Origin: Couchioplanes azureus
GTDB taxonomy: Bacteria; Actinomycetota; Actinomycetes; Mycobacteriales; Micromonosporaceae
Assembly: GCF_014648355.1 (NCBI RefSeq)
Contig: NZ_BMQY01000002.1
Location: forward strand, 124,001-188,000
Length of the DNA stretch: 64,000 nucleotides
Reading direction: 5' to 3'
In this document: positions 1 to 8,436 of the stretch, piece after piece
Layout of the letters: the number at the start of each line of letters is the position of its first letter
Position numbering within the stretch: the first letter of the stretch is position 1
Notes under the pieces: model-generated
What the model was told of the DNA's origin: nothing
Databases searched by the model: none
Seen by the model: only the letters and a program-made list of their open reading frames with translations
Position numbers and translations under genes: made by a program

Positions 1-997
1 CGATCCGGCCGCTCGCGGTGCCCGACCGCTGCACCGCCACGAGATCGAGGCGGCCGTCGCCGTTCCAGTCCGCCATCGAGAACGCGTGCCGCTCGTCCGT
101 GGCGCCCAGCGCGGTGCCCGTGTGCAGGAGCAGGTGCTGGAAGCTCGACGCCTGCTGGGGAAGGCTCGACGTCGCGTCCAGGATGAACAGCTCGGTGCGG
201 CCGCTGCCGGTCCCGGAGCGCTGCACCACCACCAGATCGGGGCGGCGGTCGCCGTTCCAGTCGGCCATGGACATGTCGTGCCGGTTGTCGGCCGGCCCCT
301 GGCCGGTCGCGGTCGCCATCAGCGAGCGCTGGAACGGCCCGGCCGGCTTGGCCGGCTTCGGCGGGGCGGCTTCCGGCCCGGCCGGGGCGGCCGCAGTGCC
401 GCTCCGGTCGCGCCACAGCGCGGCCACGATCAGGTGGGCGTCGTGCTCCTCCGGGGCGTACGCCAGCGGAAAGGCCGAACCCTGCACCCGCTGGCAGATC
501 TGTCCGATGTCGCCGCTCTGCCAGCTTCCCGCGGGGTGCTTGCGGATCATCGCGTTGAGGAAGGCGTGGGTGGCATGGCGCGGGTCCGCGAGCTGGCCGG
601 GCTGGCCCCAGCCCTGCGACGGGCGCTGCTGGAAGAGCCCCAGGCTGTCGTGGTCGACCGCGACGGTGTAGTTGTGCAGGGTGCTCTCGGCGATGGCCGC
701 GGTCACGGCGATCACCGCCGCCCGCTCACCCAGCCCGCGGGTCCGCACGTTGCTCACGATGGCGCGGGCACAGGAGATGTTGTAGCCGGTCACGGAGGCA
801 CCGAGCCGCGGACCGTTCATCAGCGGCCGCAGCTGGTCCGCGATGGCCGTGTCCGCCGCGGCGACGCCGGCGGGCTGGCACGGTGCGGACGGGATCGCCG
901 CCCGCGAGCTGCCGGCGTAGGCGAAGGCGGACGACAGCAGCGATCCCGCGGCGAGCACAGCGACCATCAGGGCGGGTCTCCGGCCCGGACGCCTCAT
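1..997 (-). CDS. secreted protein with lytic-transglycosylase-like domain and FG-GAP/VCBS repeats (3' end outside window)
   Basis: Partial gene: 332 codons are visible and the frame stays open across the left edge. The ATG at 997 is preceded by GAGG at nine bases; an in-frame ATG at 1006 has no such site. Residues 1-28 form a Sec signal (basic MRRPGRRPA, hydrophobic core, AFAYA). Residues about 65-200 look like the lysozyme/transglycosylase-like domain of actinobacterial cell-wall proteins, with a Glu in AAIAEST (residue 104) and LGLFQQRPSQGW at 120-130. After an Ala/Pro/Lys linker come two repeats starting MADWNGD (residues about 244 and 308), each with DLVxVQRSGT, typical of FG-GAP/VCBS beta-propeller blades. 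It is probably exported and acts on or binds the cell wall. The fold assignment is from family knowledge; the substrate is unknown. Confidence 0.8.
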   Translation of the reverse strand, partial: MRRPGRRPALMVAVLAAGSLLSSAFAYAGSSRAAIPSAPCQPAGVAAADTAIADQLRPLMNGPRLGASVTGYNISCARAIVSNVRTRGLGERAAVIAVTAAIAESTLHNYTVAVDHDSLGLFQQRPSQGWGQPGQLADPRHATHAFLNAMIRKHPAGSWQSGDIGQICQRVQGSAFPLAYAPEEHDAHLIVAALWRDRSGTAAAPAGPEAAPPKPAKPAGPFQRSLMATATGQGPADNRHDMSMADWNGDRRPDLVVVQRSGTGSGRTELFILDATSSLPQQASSFQHLLLHTGTALGATDERHAFSMADWNGDGRLDLVAVQRSGTASGRI

Positions 998-1163
998 GCC
1001 GCACATCCTCGGCGGTGCAGGTCCTGAGGATGCGCCGCATCAACTGCCATGTTCCGGTCCCCTTGCCCGATGACGGTGTCGCTGCCCCAACCTGCCACAT
1101 GCGACGCCGGCAGGGAAGGACGGTCCGGCTGGGAGCTGGCTGAGAAGTTCATCCACTGTGCCG

Positions 1164-1625
1164 TCAGCCGGTCGCTGCTCCGGCCACGCGGTCCAGCTCC
1201 GCGGCCATCTCCCGCACCAGCGCGGTGAGGCCGACCGCCACGGCCTCCCGCTCCGCCGGGGTCAGGGCGGCGAGGATCCGCTCATGCCGTGCCCGCATCA
1301 CCGCGGCGACCTCGGCGGCGGTCCGCACGCCCGCCTCGGTGAGCCGCACCTGCGCGAAACGACGATTCGCCGGGTCCCGCTCCTTGGTCACCCAGCCCTT
1401 GGCGGCCAGGGCGTCGACCAGGCGACTGACCGTACTCTTCTCCAGGCCGAGGAAGTCTCCGAGCTCCCATTGCGAGGCTCGCCCGCGGGCATGCAGCTCC
1501 TGCAGCGTCATCGCCTCCGACAGCGAGGCGCCCAGGCCGGGAATCGCCCGGGTGGGGTCGAGGACGCCCCGCAGCCGGAACAGCAGCCCGAGACCTTGCC
1601 GCAGCGAGTCGGGTTCGTCCACCAC
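1164..1625 (-). CDS. MarR-family winged-helix transcriptional regulator
   Basis: 153 residues, a usual MarR length. The DNA-binding segment runs from about 50 to 100: WELGDFLGLEKSTVSRLVDA is the recognition helix region and ERDPANRRFAQV the wing. An ATG eight codons upstream (1649) lies inside a perfect palindrome and has no ribosome site. The GTG at 1625 has GGAGG six bases before it, so I start there. It is divergent from the nitrate-reductase-like gene, and two GTTGCAT...CAAC palindromes lie between them. The distal one overlaps a TATCAT -10-like element for marR, so autoregulation plus control of the oxidoreductase is likely (inference). The ligand cannot be told. Confidence 0.85.
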   Translation of the reverse strand: MVDEPDSLRQGLGLLFRLRGVLDPTRAIPGLGASLSEAMTLQELHARGRASQWELGDFLGLEKSTVSRLVDALAAKGWVTKERDPANRRFAQVRLTEAGVRTAAEVAAVMRARHERILAALTPAEREAVAVGLTALVREMAAELDRVAGAATG

Positions 1626-1642
1626 CCACGACCTCCACGGTT

Positions 1643-1654
1643 GTTGCATGCAAC
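1643..1654. promoter_or_regulatory. perfect 12-bp palindrome, probable MarR operator (proximal)
   Basis: GTTGCATGCAAC is its own reverse complement. It lies 18 bases upstream of the chosen marR GTG, in the 5' leader, and shares its half-site GTTGCAT with the palindrome 38 bases away. The arrangement is what MarR dimers usually bind. Binding is inferred. Confidence 0.6.
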
Positions 1655-1680
1655 CATGCCGGGGCCACACCTCCGGCTGA

Positions 1681-1695
1681 GTTGCATGATACAAC
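1681..1695. promoter_or_regulatory. 15-bp inverted repeat, probable MarR operator (distal)
   Basis: GTTGCATGATACAAC has matching ends GTTG.AT / AT.CAAC. On the minus strand it contains TATCAT, a good -10 for marR, so a bound regulator would block its own promoter. It also sits 50-100 bases before the possible starts of the oxidoreductase gene. Confidence 0.6.
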
Positions 1696-1746
1696 CGTGG
1701 GCAGGGTCCCCTCGCCGGGAGGCGTCCGGCACGGGACAGCGCCACC

Positions 1747-4005
1747 ATGATCTTCGGCGTACGCTGCCGGGCCGGGGGGTGCGCGGTGGTGGGGGTTGTC
1801 GGCGGAAGCGACGCGACGCGGATTCGGACGGTGTGCTCGTACTGCGGTGTCGGATGTGGAATGGTGCTGGAGGTCGGCCCGGGCCCGGACGGGCGCCGCA
1901 CGGTGCTCAGAGCCGATGGTGACCGGGCGCATCCGGCGAACGCCGGCCGGTTGTGCGCCAAGGGCGCGACCAGCGCCGACCTGCTCGCCGCACCCGGGCG
2001 GCTGACCACCGCGAAGGTACGCCGGGAGCGCGACGCCGCGCCGTCCGACCTGGACGTGGACGCCGCGATCACCGAGACCGCCCGGCGGCTACGGTCCATC
2101 GTCGACACCCACGGCCCCGACGCCGTCGCCGTGTACGTCTCCGGGCAGCTGACCCTCCAGGCCCAGTATCTGGCCACCAAACTGGTCAAGGGCTTCATCG
2201 GCACGAACCAGATCGAGTCGAACTCGCGGCTGTGCATGGCCAGCGCCGCCTCGGGCTACAAGCTGTCGCTCGGCGCGGACGGGCCGCCCGGCTCGTACGA
2301 CGACTTCGACCACGCCGACGTCTTCCTCGTCATCGGTGCCAACATGGCCGACTGCCATCCGGTCCTGTTCCTGCGCCTGCGGGACCGGCTCAAGGCCGGC
2401 GCCAAGCTGATCGTCGCGGATCCGCGGCGCACCGCCACCGCGGACCGGGCGGACCTGTTCCTGCAGCTCCGGCCCGGCACCGATCTGGCCCTGCTGAACG
2501 GCCTGCTGCACCTGATCGTGGCCGGCGGGCACCTCGACGAGGAGTTCGTCGCCGCCCACACCGAGGGCTGGGAGGCGATGCCCGCGTTCCTGGCCGGCTA
2601 CCCGCCCGAGCGGGTCGCCGGGATCACCGGGATCGCCGAGGCCGACCTGCGCCGCGCCGCCGAGCTGATCGGGACGGCGCGCACCTGGATGAGCTGCTGG
2701 ACGATGGGCCTCAACCAGTCCACCCACGGCACCTGGAACACCAACGCCCTGATCAACCTGCACCTGGCCACCGGTGCGATCTGCCGGCCCGGCTCGGGAC
2801 CGTTCTCGCTGACCGGCCAGCCCAACGCGATGGGCGGCCGGGAGATGGGCTACCTGGGATCCGGCCTGCCCGGCCAGCGGTCCGTCCTCGTGCCGCAGGA
2901 CCGGGCGTTCACCGAGACCGTGTGGGGCCTGCCCGCGGGGACGCTGCGCGCCGAGGCCGGCAAGGGCACGGTGGAGATGTTCTCCCGCATGGCCCAGGGG
3001 CGGATCAAGGCCTGCTGGATCATCTGCACCAACCCGGTCGCCTCGGTCGGCAACCGCAGGACCGTCATCGAGGCGCTGGAGGCCGCCGAGCTCGTCGTCG
3101 TCCAGGACGCGTTCGCCGAGACGGAGACCACCGCGTACGCCGACATCGTCCTGCCCGCGGCGACGTGGCCGGAGACCGACGGCGTCATGGTCAGCTCCGA
3201 GCGGACCCTCACCCGGCTCGCGAGCGTCGCCGACCCGCCCGGGCAGGCCCTGCCGGACTGGCGGCTGATCGCCCGGGTCGCGGCGGAGATGGGCTACGGC
3301 GAGGCGTTCACGTACGCGGACGCCGCCGAGGTCTTCGCCGAGATCCAGCGCTTCGCGAACCCGCAGACCGGGTACGACCTGCGCGGAGTCTCGTACGAAC
3401 GGCTACAGGGCGGGCCGGTGCAGTGGCCCGCCGCACCCGGCGGCGACCGCCGCAACCCGATCCGCTACCTGCACGACGACGGCAGCGGCCCCCGGCCCAG
3501 GTTCCCCACCGCGGGCGGCCGAGCGGTCTTCTTCGCGCGCCCGCACCTGGACGCCGCGGAGCTGCCCGACGAGGACTACCCGTTCGTGCTGAACACCGGC
3601 CGGCTCCCGCACCAGTGGCACACGATGACCAAGACCGGCAAGGTCGCCAAGCTGAACCGGCTCAACCCGCGGCCGTTCGTCGAGATCAACCCGGCCGACG
3701 CGCAGGCCCTCGCCATCGCCGAGGGCGACCGGGTGGAGGTGGCCTCCCGGCGGGGGCGGGCCGTCCTGCCCGCGGTCGTCACCGACCGGGTGATGCCCGG
3801 CGCCTGCTTCGCCCCGTTCCACTTCAACGACCTGTTCGGCGAGTACCTCAGCATCAACGCCGTGACCAGCGACGCCGTCGACCCGCTCTCGTTCCAGCCG
3901 GAACTGAAGGTCTGCGCGGTCACCCTGGCCCGCGTCCCCACCCCGGACGTGCCCGGGCCCAGGCCCGCGCCGGTCGCGGCCGCCGAGCCCCGGTCGGGGG
4001 CCTAG
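1747..4005 (+). CDS. nasA: molybdopterin oxidoreductase, assimilatory nitrate reductase catalytic subunit type
   Basis: 752 residues from the ATG at 1747. A GTG at 1786 with GGGGGG six bases upstream is an equally good start and would drop 13 unconserved residues. The [4Fe-4S] motif is Cys30-x2-Cys33-x3-Cys37 with Cys70 in GRLCAKG. The molybdenum-ligating Cys163 lies in NSRLCMAS, the form seen in NarB/NasA/NapA rather than formate dehydrogenase, followed by SLGADGPPGSYDD. The C-terminal molydop-binding domain (from about 610, NTGRLPHQWHTMTKTG) is present. There is no NasB-type BFD [2Fe-2S] tail and no reductase partner nearby, so the electron donor is unknown. Expected cytoplasmic role: nitrate to nitrite. 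Its stop shares CTAG with the convergent gene. Confidence 0.85.
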   Translation: MIFGVRCRAGGCAVVGVVGGSDATRIRTVCSYCGVGCGMVLEVGPGPDGRRTVLRADGDRAHPANAGRLCAKGATSADLLAAPGRLTTAKVRRERDAAPSDLDVDAAITETARRLRSIVDTHGPDAVAVYVSGQLTLQAQYLATKLVKGFIGTNQIESNSRLCMASAASGYKLSLGADGPPGSYDDFDHADVFLVIGANMADCHPVLFLRLRDRLKAGAKLIVADPRRTATADRADLFLQLRPGTDLALLNGLLHLIVAGGHLDEEFVAAHTEGWEAMPAFLAGYPPERVAGITGIAEADLRRAAELIGTARTWMSCWTMGLNQSTHGTWNTNALINLHLATGAICRPGSGPFSLTGQPNAMGGREMGYLGSGLPGQRSVLVPQDRAFTETVWGLPAGTLRAEAGKGTVEMFSRMAQGRIKACWIICTNPVASVGNRRTVIEALEAAELVVVQDAFAETETTAYADIVLPAATWPETDGVMVSSERTLTRLASVADPPGQALPDWRLIARVAAEMGYGEAFTYADAAEVFAEIQRFANPQTGYDLRGVSYERLQGGPVQWPAAPGGDRRNPIRYLHDDGSGPRPRFPTAGGRAVFFARPHLDAAELPDEDYPFVLNTGRLPHQWHTMTKTGKVAKLNRLNPRPFVEINPADAQALAIAEGDRVEVASRRGRAVLPAVVTDRVMPGACFAPFHFNDLFGEYLSINAVTSDAVDPLSFQPELKVCAVTLARVPTPDVPGPRPAPVAAAEPRSGA

Positions 4006-4862
4006 ACCCCGCCGTCGATGGCGGCGGTGGTCAGCGCCTCGGCGCCCAGCCCCCACTTGTCGAGCACCTTGGCGTACGTGCCGTTGGCGATGATCTCGCG
4101 CAGCGCGAGCTGGACGGCGTGGCGCAGCTCCAGCCGGTCCTTGGCCAGGCCGATGCCCATGGGGCTGGCCTCCAGCTGGACGCCGACCAGCTCGAACGCG
4201 CCCTGGCCCTCCTCGACCTGGGCGGCGGCGCTGGTGTAGCCGTCCACGACGGCGTCCACGGTGCCCTTCTCCAGCATCGGGTAGGCCTCCCCCGAGCCGA
4301 CGGCGCTCACCCGCGGGGCCGGGCGGCCGGCGCCGGTGCACAGCTTGGCCTGGGCCTGGACCAGCTCGTCCTGGGTCGTCTCGGCCTGGAACGCGACCCG
4401 GCGGCCGCAGATGGACTCGAGGCCCTCGATCCCCTTCGGGTTGCCCTGCGCCACCACGACCTGGGAGCCCTCGACGAGGTAGTCGACGTAGGTCAGCTTC
4501 TGCTGCCGTTCGGCGTTGTCGGTCATCCCGGACATGACGGCGTCGGCCTTGTGCTCGGCGACGGTGGGGATGATGTCGTCCCAGGCGACGTTGCGGAAGT
4601 CCAGGCGCAGGTTCATCCGCTCGGTCAGCGCCACGGCGAGGTCGTAGTCGACGCCCTGCGGGTTCTTCTGGTCGTCGTAGAACTCGAACGGCGGGTAGGC
4701 GATCTCCGAGGCCACCACGAGCACGCCGGCCTCGCGGACGTCGGCCGGTACCGCGGCGGCCGCCGTGCTCTGCCCGCTCGGCGCCGCGCCGGAGTAGCTC
4801 GCACCGCCGATGGTGACAGCGGCCGCGACGGCCAGTGCCGTCATGACACGGATCGCGCGCAT
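4002..4862 (-). CDS. family-3 extracellular solute-binding protein (amino-acid type), orphan
   Basis: 286 residues. The ATG has GGGAG six bases upstream. A Sec signal (residues 1-27) has no lipobox Cys, so the protein is probably released or held non-covalently. The mature part has the SBP_bac_3 signature: VASEIAYPPFEF, then GVDYDLAVALTERM, a Thr/Asp-rich middle (VMSGMTDNAERQQKLTYVDY) and the closing DKWGLG. No permease or ATPase gene is adjacent. Instead it is divergent from a chemoreceptor, and both have CTCA-N16-GCCGAT promoters. I infer a role as ligand-presenting protein for chemotaxis; an ordinary transport role with a distant permease is possible. It ends in the CTAG shared with the nitrate-reductase-type gene. 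Confidence 0.88.
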   Translation of the reverse strand: MRAIRVMTALAVAAAVTIGGASYSGAAPSGQSTAAAAVPADVREAGVLVVASEIAYPPFEFYDDQKNPQGVDYDLAVALTERMNLRLDFRNVAWDDIIPTVAEHKADAVMSGMTDNAERQQKLTYVDYLVEGSQVVVAQGNPKGIEGLESICGRRVAFQAETTQDELVQAQAKLCTGAGRPAPRVSAVGSGEAYPMLEKGTVDAVVDGYTSAAAQVEEGQGAFELVGVQLEASPMGIGLAKDRLELRHAVQLALREIIANGTYAKVLDKWGLGAEALTTAAIDGGV

Positions 4863-4902
4863 GAGCTTCTCCCTGGTACGTGAATTGTTTCCGAACCCTC
4901 TG

Positions 4903-4928
4903 ATCGGCCGGCACCCGGGCGAGATGAG
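4903..4928 (-). promoter_or_regulatory. FliA-type (flagellar sigma) promoter of the solute-binding protein gene
   Basis: On the minus strand CTCA (4928-4925) is followed by 16 bases and GCCGAT (4908-4903). The FliA consensus I recall for Actinoplanes missouriensis is CTCA-N15-17-GCCGAA, so this matches 9 of 10 fixed bases. A start near 4893 would give a leader of about 30 bases carrying the ribosome site. Confidence 0.6.
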
Positions 4929-4940
4929 ATTCGGTCACGA

Positions 4941-4966
4941 CTCAGATTCCGCTCAAGTCGGCCGAT
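4941..4966 (+). promoter_or_regulatory. FliA-type (flagellar sigma) promoter of chemoreceptor 1
   Basis: CTCA (4941-4944), 16 bases, then GCCGAT (4961-4966): the same hexamer and spacing as the minus-strand site 13 bases away. A start near 4976 gives a 23-base leader with GAAAGG before the ATG at 4999. Two matched sites in divergent orientation argue against chance. Confidence 0.62.
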
Positions 4967-4998
4967 TCGAAGAACAAGCTGTCTGACGAAAGGTCACC

Positions 4999-6597
4999 AT
5001 GCTCCGCGTTACGCCCCGCCTGACTCTCGGCCGCAAGATCGTCGCCCTGGCGACAGCCGGCCTGGCGCTGGTCCTGGCCGTCGGCGGGATCGGTCTGCTC
5101 GCGGCCGCCCAGCAGCAGCATGCGCAGGACCGCCTGGTGCGCGCCACGGACGCCGTGCGGGCGGACCGGGCCGTCGCCGCCGCCCAGGCGGTGCTGCGGG
5201 GCGACGTGCTGGCGGCCATGGTCGCCCGCACCGCGGAGCAGCGCCGCGCCGCGCTGGACAGCCTCGGCGGCGACGCCGCGACGCTGCGGGACAGCATCGC
5301 GGCCCTGCACGCCGAGAGCGCACCGGCCCCGGTACGGGCCGCCGCCGCCGGCGTGGACGACAAGGTCGAGCAGCTGATCACGCTGAGCCAGCGGGTGGTG
5401 AGCCTGGCCAACCTCGGCGTCACGGACCCCGGCCAGGACCGCGCGCGGGCCGCGCTGCCCGAGTTCCAGAAGTCCTCCGAGGCGCTCGGCGCCGCGCTGG
5501 AGCCGGTCGAGGTGGCCATCACCGCCGAGGCCCGCCAGGCCCGCCTCGACGCCGACGCCGCACAGCGCTCCGCCCGTACGCTCACGATCGCCGGCAGCAT
5601 TGTCGCCGCCGTGCTGCTGCTGGGCTCCGCCATCGTGCTGGCCCGGCACACCAGCCGCCGCCTCAAGGACTGCCTGGCCGTGGCCAACGCCATCGCCGAC
5701 AAGAACCTGACCGTGCAGCCGCACGTCACCGGCTCCGACGAGCTGACCGAGCTGTCGCTGGCGATGGGCCGGGCCACCGAGAACGTCCGCACGGCCATCA
5801 CCGAGCTCGACGAGGCGGCCGCCACCCTGGCCAGCGCCTCCGAGGAGATGCACGCCACGAGCGGCAGCATGACCCAGGGCGCCGAGACGACGGTGGAGCG
5901 CACCTCCGTGCTGTCCACCGCGGCCGAGACGGTGCACGAGGCGGTGAACGGGGCGGCGTCCAGCGTCACCCACATCGGCGACTCGATCGAGGAGATCGCC
6001 GCCCGTACCGTCGAGGCCCGGCGGATCGCCGCCGACGCCGCCGGCGCGGCCGCGACCTCGGGCGACCTCGCGCAGCGCCTCGACACGTCGAGCGCCGCGA
6101 TCGGCGACGTGGTCAAGCTGATCACCTCGATCGCCGAGCAGACCAACCTGCTCGCGCTCAACGCCACCATCGAGGCGGCCCGGGCGGGCGAGTCCGGCAA
6201 GGGCTTCTCCGTCGTCGCCGGTGAGGTCAAGGACCTGGCCCGGGAGACCGCCGCGGCCACCGAGGACATCTCCCGGCAGATCGACGCCATCCAGCGCGAC
6301 TCGCAGGCGATGCGCGACGCCATCGCCGAGGTGGCCCGCATCGTCGGCGACATCAACGGCACCCAGGACGTCATCGGCGAGGCCGTGGAGGCGCAGAGCC
6401 GGGCGACGGCGGAGATCTCGGCCAGCGTGGAGCGGGCCGTGGCCGCCGTCGACGGCATCACGGCCAGCCTGGGCGACGTCGTCCAGGGCGCGTCGCTGAC
6501 CAGCGTCGGCGCCGGCGAGACCCAGAGCGCCGCGGTCGACCTGGCGCGGCTGGCGGTCCAGCTGCGTACGCTCGTCCGCGAGTTCCAGCTGACCTGA
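4999..6597 (+). CDS. methyl-accepting chemotaxis protein (chemoreceptor 1)
   Basis: 532 residues. Transmembrane helix 1 is at about 12-36 and helix 2 at about 196-215, enclosing a roughly 155-residue, mostly helical sensor of four-helix-bundle size. HAMP follows (about 216-270, ending near [15 protein letters not shown]). The signalling hairpin tip [19 protein letters not shown] is at about 379-398. The last residues (LVREFQLT) form no pentapeptide tether for CheR/CheB. It is a membrane receptor signalling through CheW/CheA, which are not in this window. It is divergent from a solute-binding protein under a matching flagellar-type promoter, so that protein is the likely ligand carrier (inference). 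Confidence 0.95.
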   Translation: MLRVTPRLTLGRKIVALATAGLALVLAVGGIGLLAAAQQQHAQDRLVRATDAVRADRAVAAAQAVLRGDVLAAMVARTAEQRRAALDSLGGDAATLRDSIAALHAESAPAPVRAAAAGVDDKVEQLITLSQRVVSLANLGVTDPGQDRARAALPEFQKSSEALGAALEPVEVAITAEARQARLDADAAQRSARTLTIAGSIVAAVLLLGSAIVLARHTSRRLKDCLAVANAIADKNLTVQPHVTGSDELTELSLAMGRATENVRTAITELDEAAATLASASEEMHATSGSMTQGAETTVERTSVLSTAAETVHEAVNGAASSVTHIGDSIEEIAARTVEARRIAADAAGAAATSGDLAQRLDTSSAAIGDVVKLITSIAEQTNLLALNATIEAARAGESGKGFSVVAGEVKDLARETAAATEDISRQIDAIQRDSQAMRDAIAEVARIVGDINGTQDVIGEAVEAQSRATAEISASVERAVAAVDGITASLGDVVQGASLTSVGAGETQSAAVDLARLAVQLRTLVREFQLT

Positions 6598-6610
6598 CGC
6601 CGCCGGCCCG

Positions 6611-7858
6611 CTATTCGCGATCCAGCAGCTTCACCGCACGGGTCTCCAGGTCGTGCGCGGCGTCGACCAGCTCGGCCAGCTCGGCGAACAGGGCGGCCCG
6701 GCCGTCGGCGCCGAGGTCGGCCACCGGCGGCAGGGCGGCGATGCGGTCGTCGAGCTCGCGGACGTCGGCGCCGGCCATCGCGAGCACCATCCGGCGCTCG
6801 CACAGGTCGCCGTACTCGCCCGCGTGGGCCTCCGCCCGTGCCGCGAGCGCCGACCAGTGGGCGCCCGACTCGCGGAACAGCCCGGCCGCGTCCGCCAGTG
6901 CCGGCCGGCCCAGCATGCCGGCCGCCTCGTCCAGGAAGTCCGCGTAGAGCGGGCGGGTGCCGCCGGGCGCGGTGTACGACAGTTCGAGGCACTCGTAGAG
7001 CCGGCGCATCGCCGCGCCGAACGCCTCCGGCGAGCCGAACCGGCGCTGCCAGCCGGACTTCGTGCGGCCGTCGCGGAGCTGGGCGGCGAGCCGCCGCATG
7101 CCGGAGAAGCCGAAGTTGGCGTCGAAGGCGTGCCCGAGGACCGGCCCGGTGAGGTGCGCGACGGTGGTCGCGATCGCGGCGCCGGGATCCGGGCGGCCGG
7201 CGCCGGCGGTCTCCACCACGATCCGGTGGTGCCGGCCCTTCTTGTGCCCGGCCCAGGCCGTCGCGAACTCGTCCATCGGCAGCCGGTGCGGCACGGCGGC
7301 GGAGTCGTCGACGAGCACGGTGTCGCCGTCGATGCCGGCCACCACGACGCCGTACGGCTCCGTCGCGAGCGCCGCCCGGCCGCTGTGCCAGGGCAGCCGC
7401 GAGCGGTCCACGCTGACGTAGACCGCCCTGCCCCGCTCGACGGCGGCGCGCAGCGCGGCCAGGGCGCGCAGCGTCGACGTGCTGTGCTCCTCGGCGAACG
7501 AGAGCGGCAGCCGGCGCAGCGCCGACTCCACCCAGGGATCCGGGTGGTGCTGGGCCACGATCGTCATGATCGGCGGCATGCCGCGGTACTCGAAGACCGC
7601 GTACATGAAGCCGATGCCTCCGGCCAGCCCGCACACCATCGCCTCGGAGCAGGCGACACCCGCCTGCCGCAGCAGGTGCACGGCGAGCGAACTGAGCCGG
7701 TGCTGCCCCGGCCCGAACTCGTCGTACCCGGGGACCAGGCCGCTCGGCAGCGCGGCCGGCTCCGGCCGGACCACATGGCGGCGGGCGGTGGTGTACGACT
7801 CGCCGGTGCGCGCCATGCGCTCGCGGACCAGCTGCTTGAGTCGGCGTCGGTCGGTCAC
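6611..7858 (-). CDS. BtrH N-terminal / DUF4872 domain protein
   Basis: 415 residues from the GTG at 7858, which has CAGGA about seven bases before it. The frame stays open further upstream, but that extension is low-complexity and unconserved. Residues 1-30 carry a basic leader (RLKQLVRERMARTGESYTTA) seen, from memory, at the front of several unrelated actinobacterial proteins. The main part has the papain-like BtrH N-terminal pattern: His in FGPGQHRLSSLA, Cys in AGVACSEAMVCGLAGGIGF, then EYRGMPPIMTI, VYVSVDRSRLPW and VLVDDSA. The rest resembles DUF4872. BtrH itself moves an acyl group from carrier protein to an antibiotic, but most relatives are uncharacterised. No carrier protein or biosynthetic partner is adjacent; chemoreceptor 1 ends 13 bases away on the other strand. 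Confidence 0.75.
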   Translation of the reverse strand: MTDRRRLKQLVRERMARTGESYTTARRHVVRPEPAALPSGLVPGYDEFGPGQHRLSSLAVHLLRQAGVACSEAMVCGLAGGIGFMYAVFEYRGMPPIMTIVAQHHPDPWVESALRRLPLSFAEEHSTSTLRALAALRAAVERGRAVYVSVDRSRLPWHSGRAALATEPYGVVVAGIDGDTVLVDDSAAVPHRLPMDEFATAWAGHKKGRHHRIVVETAGAGRPDPGAAIATTVAHLTGPVLGHAFDANFGFSGMRRLAAQLRDGRTKSGWQRRFGSPEAFGAAMRRLYECLELSYTAPGGTRPLYADFLDEAAGMLGRPALADAAGLFRESGAHWSALAARAEAHAGEYGDLCERRMVLAMAGADVRELDDRIAALPPVADLGADGRAALFAELAELVDAAHDLETRAVKLLDRE

Positions 7859-7974
7859 GTCAGGTCCTGTCCACGGACGGTGGCAGCGGCTCTGCCCCAC
7901 GCCGGCTCGCCGCACCCCGTCCGGCTGATCCGCGGCGGACATGCACGACTCCGACCCGAACTCCGCGATGGCAT

Positions 7975-8018
7975 GGTGACCACCTTCGCCCCCCGCATCG
8001 CCGGCGTGCGTGGTCACC
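7975..8018. repeat. inverted repeat GGTGACCAC / GTGGTCACC
   Basis: Perfect 9-bp arms at 7975-7983 and 8010-8018, 26 bases apart, in the leader region about 117-160 bases upstream of the BtrH-like gene. It could be an operator or a hairpin; nothing else defines it. Confidence 0.35.
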
Positions 8019-8024
8019 GGTCAG

Positions 8025-8065
8025 GGGGTACGGCGCGCGGACCGCGCCGAGCGCGACCGTACCCC
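8025..8065 (-). terminator. hairpin terminator after the dehydrogenase-ridA-tfoX operon
   Basis: GGGGTACGG (8025-8033) pairs perfectly with CCGTACCCC (8057-8065), with an inner CGCGC/GCGCG stem in the loop. It begins 20 bases past the tfoX-like stop. There is no U-tract, as is usual in high-GC actinomycetes. Confidence 0.6.
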
Positions 8066-8085
8066 TCGCACCCGACCGGCGGCAA

Positions 8086-8418
8086 TCACTTCGCCGGTAG
8101 CGAGCGGGCGTAGCCGATGCCCCGGGCCACCCACGACGTGAGCTCCCGGTCGGTGGCCAGCGCGGCCGTGTCGATGCGCAGCCAGCCGTCCATCGCCCGC
8201 CCGCGCATCTCGAACCGGCTGGCCCCGGGCCGCGCGACGAGGGCCGGCGTCTCGGCCGGGTCGACCCGCAGCAGCAGGCCGCCCTGGCCACTCGCGCTCA
8301 CCGCCATGTTGCCGTTGACGAGGAACGCCAGCCCACCGAACATCCGTTTCTCGCTCAGTCCCGGCTCGGCCTGCACGATCTCCCGGATGCGGTCGGCAAG
8401 GTCCTCGTCGTAAGCCAC
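8086..8418 (-). CDS. TfoX/Sxy N-terminal domain protein
   Basis: 110 residues, GTG start. It is a single TfoX-N domain: N-terminal helix (DEDLADRIREIVQ), then the family hallmark KRMFGGLAFLVNGNMAV and a C-terminal RELTSWVARGIGYARSL. In gamma-proteobacteria Sxy promotes competence through CRP; actinobacterial stand-alone versions have no known function. It is the third gene after the dehydrogenase and ridA-like genes, 18 bases after the latter, and the last before a hairpin, so it is probably co-transcribed. Confidence 0.85.
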   Translation of the reverse strand: MAYDEDLADRIREIVQAEPGLSEKRMFGGLAFLVNGNMAVSASGQGGLLLRVDPAETPALVARPGASRFEMRGRAMDGWLRIDTAALATDRELTSWVARGIGYARSLPAK

Positions 8419-8436
8419 GCCGACAGTGTGCCACCG

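Noticed and set aside
998-1163. A c-di-AMP (ydaO) riboswitch before the cell-wall lytic gene
   Set aside because: Such switches do precede lytic genes in actinobacteria, but I could not fit the conserved core; only a weak CCTGCC/GGCAGG hairpin (1091-1114) is seen.
1626-1649. Starting marR at the ATG at 1649
   Set aside because: That ATG lies in a perfect palindrome without a ribosome site; the GTG at 1625 has GGAGG at six bases.
1953-4883. A 976-codon open frame on the plus strand inside and beyond the nitrate reductase gene
   Set aside because: It is Arg/Gly/Ala-rich with no family pattern, a typical shadow in very high-GC DNA; the overlapped frame has all cofactor motifs.
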